This document shows, one piece after another, positions 6,414 to 8,426 of a stretch of DNA of 8,426 bases. The notes beneath the pieces were generated by a model. It did not search any database and was not told where the DNA came from. It worked only from the letters and a program-made list of their open reading frames with translations. This DNA is from DASWIV01 sp036397475. Lineage in GTDB: Bacteria; JAJVIF01; JAPKYR01. Position numbers and translations under genes: made by a program. Within the stretch, counting starts at the first letter, position 1. Every line of letters begins with the position of its first letter. Where the stretch lies: NCBI GenBank assembly GCA_036397475.1, contig DASWIV010000106.1, forward strand, positions 1-8,426. Direction: 5' to 3'.

Positions 6414-8426
6414 ATGCAGACGATGGAGAAGGACAATAAAAAAAACAAATTCCCTTATGCCTTTTTTATTGCGATCGCGATAATCCTTTTCCTGATGGCA
6501 TGGTTTATTTCCTTCAAAAAAAATCATGCTCGGCAACCGAAGGAAGTTTCCTATTATGATAGGACGTCATTAATCCATGCAAATCCGCTCGCCGGCGATC
6601 CTGGTAAATTCGATGCCTTATCCTGCCTTAGCCAGACAATGAACCTTGGCAACGAACTTGTAACCGGATTTATCATGCAGCAATACAAAATCCTTTCGTT
6701 TCCGGTTGTCATTCAGCAGGGCGACCATTTTTATGCGAGGATCGGGGTTGATCCATACGACTCCCTCAACTCCGGGAACCTCCATGTCAAGGTTTCATTT
6801 AACGACGCGAATGGAAACTCCACATTACTGAACGAAACAGTCTCTGCAAATAATTCCGATTGGGTGAATACTTTCTATCCGATAGATATTCCTTTAACAG
6901 GAATCCAGTATGGCAATGGTGAACTGGTAATTGAATGCACCGGCAAGATTGCAGATATGAATAACGACAGGATAATGATCGGCCAGCCTGCGATATACAA
7001 TAATTCTGAACTCCGTAATAAAAATATTTTATTGATTGGTGTCGATACACTCAGGGCCGATGAGGCCAGCCCTTTTGGAGGCGACCCGGAAGTCACTCCT
7101 TACCTGCAGGAATTTTCAAAAGAATGCGCGATATTTTCACAGGCGCGTTCACAAGCGCCGTGGACACTCCCATCCTTTGGAAGCCTGATTACCGGAATGA
7201 TTCCATCACGGGCTGGAGCTACCGGTTATAATGAGCATCTCGGCGGCTTGACGGTCGGCAATTTGTTTCTCAATGATAATTACACAACCGGAATGGTCTG
7301 CTCAAACAGCTGGCTTGGAAATCCCAATTCAGGATTTGATTATGGTATGGAAAGCCTGTGGTACGTCCACCAAGCGGACGCGGAAGCGTCGGTGGATAAG
7401 GGAATCGAGTTCATCGAACGAAGCAAGCATCGCAACTGGTTCCTGTTTCTGCACTTGAATGATCCTCATGTTCCTCTGGAGCCGCCACTGGAATATGTAA
7501 ACAAAATCGCAGATCCCGATTACTCAGGCCCCTACCAGTATGAATTCAACCGTTCACTCGAATGGAAAGACGGTTCTGAAATCCCGACTCCTGAAGTTCT
7601 TGAACATGTTAGAGATTTGTATCGCGCAGAGATAGCGCATGTTGATAATGAGATCGGACGCCTGATCCGGTATCTCAAAGATGAAAATTTATATGATGAC
7701 ACTTTGATCGTCTTCACATCGGACCATGGTGAGGAATATTTCGACCACGGAAAATACAGCCATGGGCAGAGCCAGTACGATGAACTTATCAAAGCTCCTT
7801 TGATGATTCACGGAAATGATTTCACCCCTGGAATTTACAGCCAACCCGTCAGTAATCTGGATATTGTCCCTACAATTATTTGGAATACCGTAACTGAATA
7901 TACGGAAGGGATATTTCCCGGTCTTCCTCTGCAATCGTACATGGATCCTGAATTCACACCAGAGCGAATCATATTCGGTGAAGAAACAGGCGGGACAATC
8001 GTCCATAAATACGCTCTTCAGTGGCCGTATAAATGCATTGTTAATTTTATTACGGGACAGATGTGGCTGTATGACATGGAGAACGATCCACTCGAACTAA
8101 TTAATCTGTCGGATATTTATCCTGACATCGCGGAGAAGTTGAGAAACGAAATAACGGCAAACCTTCAATCTCAATCTACTGTTTACATTGTTTCATTCGA
8201 AGGAAATTCACAGGATGGCGAGCATGTATTTGAAGGGAATATCCACGTGCCGGGCGGAATAAAACTTGTACGTCCGAACGCTCTTACTGAAAGCGATGTA
8301 ATGGAGCAGAATGGCGAGACTATCAATTTCAAAATTACGAATTCTGTCGATGACAGGTATCCATCCAAACTGATCGTTATCATTCCTGAGGACAGCTCTG
8401 AGCAGATCGGGATGGATGTTTATGTC
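6414..8426 (+). CDS. Membrane-anchored paralogue of the upstream phospho-enzyme, 3' end outside the window
   Basis: An open frame of 671 codons runs from ATG 6414 to the window edge without a stop. It begins one base after the TAA of the previous gene, so translation is probably coupled; GGTGGGG at 6394-6400 may serve as a distant ribosome binding site, and ATG 6423 is an alternative start. A Lys-rich N-terminus and a hydrophobic helix at about 13-34 predict a single membrane anchor with the enzyme outside the cytoplasm; there is no lipobox Cys. A beta-rich domain (about 60-200) is followed by the catalytic domain: D211 in LLIGVDTLRAD, T251 in APWTLPSFGSLITG, H352 in NDPHVP, and D437-H438 in SDHGEEYFDHG. 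A C-terminal beta-rich region is entered at about 605 and is cut by the edge. In the 39-residue block starting three residues before the TL[VI][IV]F strand and spanning DHGEE, 21 residues match the upstream protein. As there, Thr replaces the sulfatase Cys or Ser. The substrate is unknown. Confidence 0.87.
   Translation, partial: MQTMEKDNKKNKFPYAFFIAIAIILFLMAWFISFKKNHARQPKEVSYYDRTSLIHANPLAGDPGKFDALSCLSQTMNLGNELVTGFIMQQYKILSFPVVIQQGDHFYARIGVDPYDSLNSGNLHVKVSFNDANGNSTLLNETVSANNSDWVNTFYPIDIPLTGIQYGNGELVIECTGKIADMNNDRIMIGQPAIYNNSELRNKNILLIGVDTLRADEASPFGGDPEVTPYLQEFSKECAIFSQARSQAPWTLPSFGSLITGMIPSRAGATGYNEHLGGLTVGNLFLNDNYTTGMVCSNSWLGNPNSGFDYGMESLWYVHQADAEASVDKGIEFIERSKHRNWFLFLHLNDPHVPLEPPLEYVNKIADPDYSGPYQYEFNRSLEWKDGSEIPTPEVLEHVRDLYRAEIAHVDNEIGRLIRYLKDENLYDDTLIVFTSDHGEEYFDHGKYSHGQSQYDELIKAPLMIHGNDFTPGIYSQPVSNLDIVPTIIWNTVTEYTEGIFPGLPLQSYMDPEFTPERIIFGEETGGTIVHKYALQWPYKCIVNFITGQMWLYDMENDPLELINLSDIYPDIAEKLRNEITANLQSQSTVYIVSFEGNSQDGEHVFEGNIHVPGGIKLVRPNALTESDVMEQNGETINFKITNSVDDRYPSKLIVIIPEDSSEQIGMDVYV

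Noticed and set aside
7532..8006. Overlapping minus-strand open frames near the window end
   Set aside because: The + frame from 6414 to the edge has no stop and carries catalytic motifs, so these are shadows of the second paralogue.
4079..8426. Calling the two paralogues sulfatases
   Set aside because: The Cys or Ser needed for formylglycine and the following Arg are both absent in each copy, and no maturase gene is nearby.
1..8426. tRNA, rRNA, CRISPR arrays, insertion sequences, long direct repeats
   Set aside because: No cloverleaf, spaced repeat array, transposase motif or terminal inverted repeat was visible, and intergenic space is too small for most of these.

Overview
The window holds five protein-coding genes, all on the + strand and closely spaced, with no RNA gene, CRISPR array, insertion sequence or phage feature that I can recognise. 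The first and last genes run off the window edges. Coding density, short intergenic gaps and secreted or anchored proteins point to a Gram-negative-type bacterium. LVIVD-repeat proteins and sulfatase-fold paralogues with extra beta domains are common in poorly cultured lineages (candidate phyla, deltaproteobacterial relatives), but the sequence alone does not fix the taxon.

Layout: (1) bases 1-2025, the 3' part of a large secreted beta-propeller protein with LVIVD-type repeats, preceded by the end of a pre-peptidase-C-like beta domain. (2) A GC-rich hairpin at 2055-2090, probably the end of that transcript. (3) Bases 2097-2384, a small stand-alone Smr-domain protein. (4) Bases 2458-4029, a diguanylate cyclase built as receiver-like, GAF and GGDEF domains; its receiver has Glu at the phosphoacceptor position. 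(5) Bases 4079-6412 and 6414 to beyond 8426, two paralogous enzymes of the alkaline phosphatase/sulfatase superfamily separated by a single base. The second has no stop before the window edge, so it reads as one open frame of 671 codons.

How they may work together: the two paralogues have the same domain order (N-terminal export or anchor segment, beta-rich domain, catalytic domain, beta-rich C-terminal domain) and almost certainly form one transcription unit. Both have Thr where true sulfatases have the Cys or Ser that becomes formylglycine. They are therefore better described as Thr-nucleophile phospho-enzymes (phosphodiesterase or phosphotransferase type) acting outside the cytoplasm than as sulfatases. 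The cyclase upstream makes cyclic di-GMP, a signal often tied to envelope and surface functions, but a functional link to the enzyme pair is only inferred from position.

The most interesting points are the Thr-type catalytic site shared by both paralogues, the Asp-to-Glu change in the cyclase receiver domain, and the lack of clear Shine-Dalgarno sequences before several genes.
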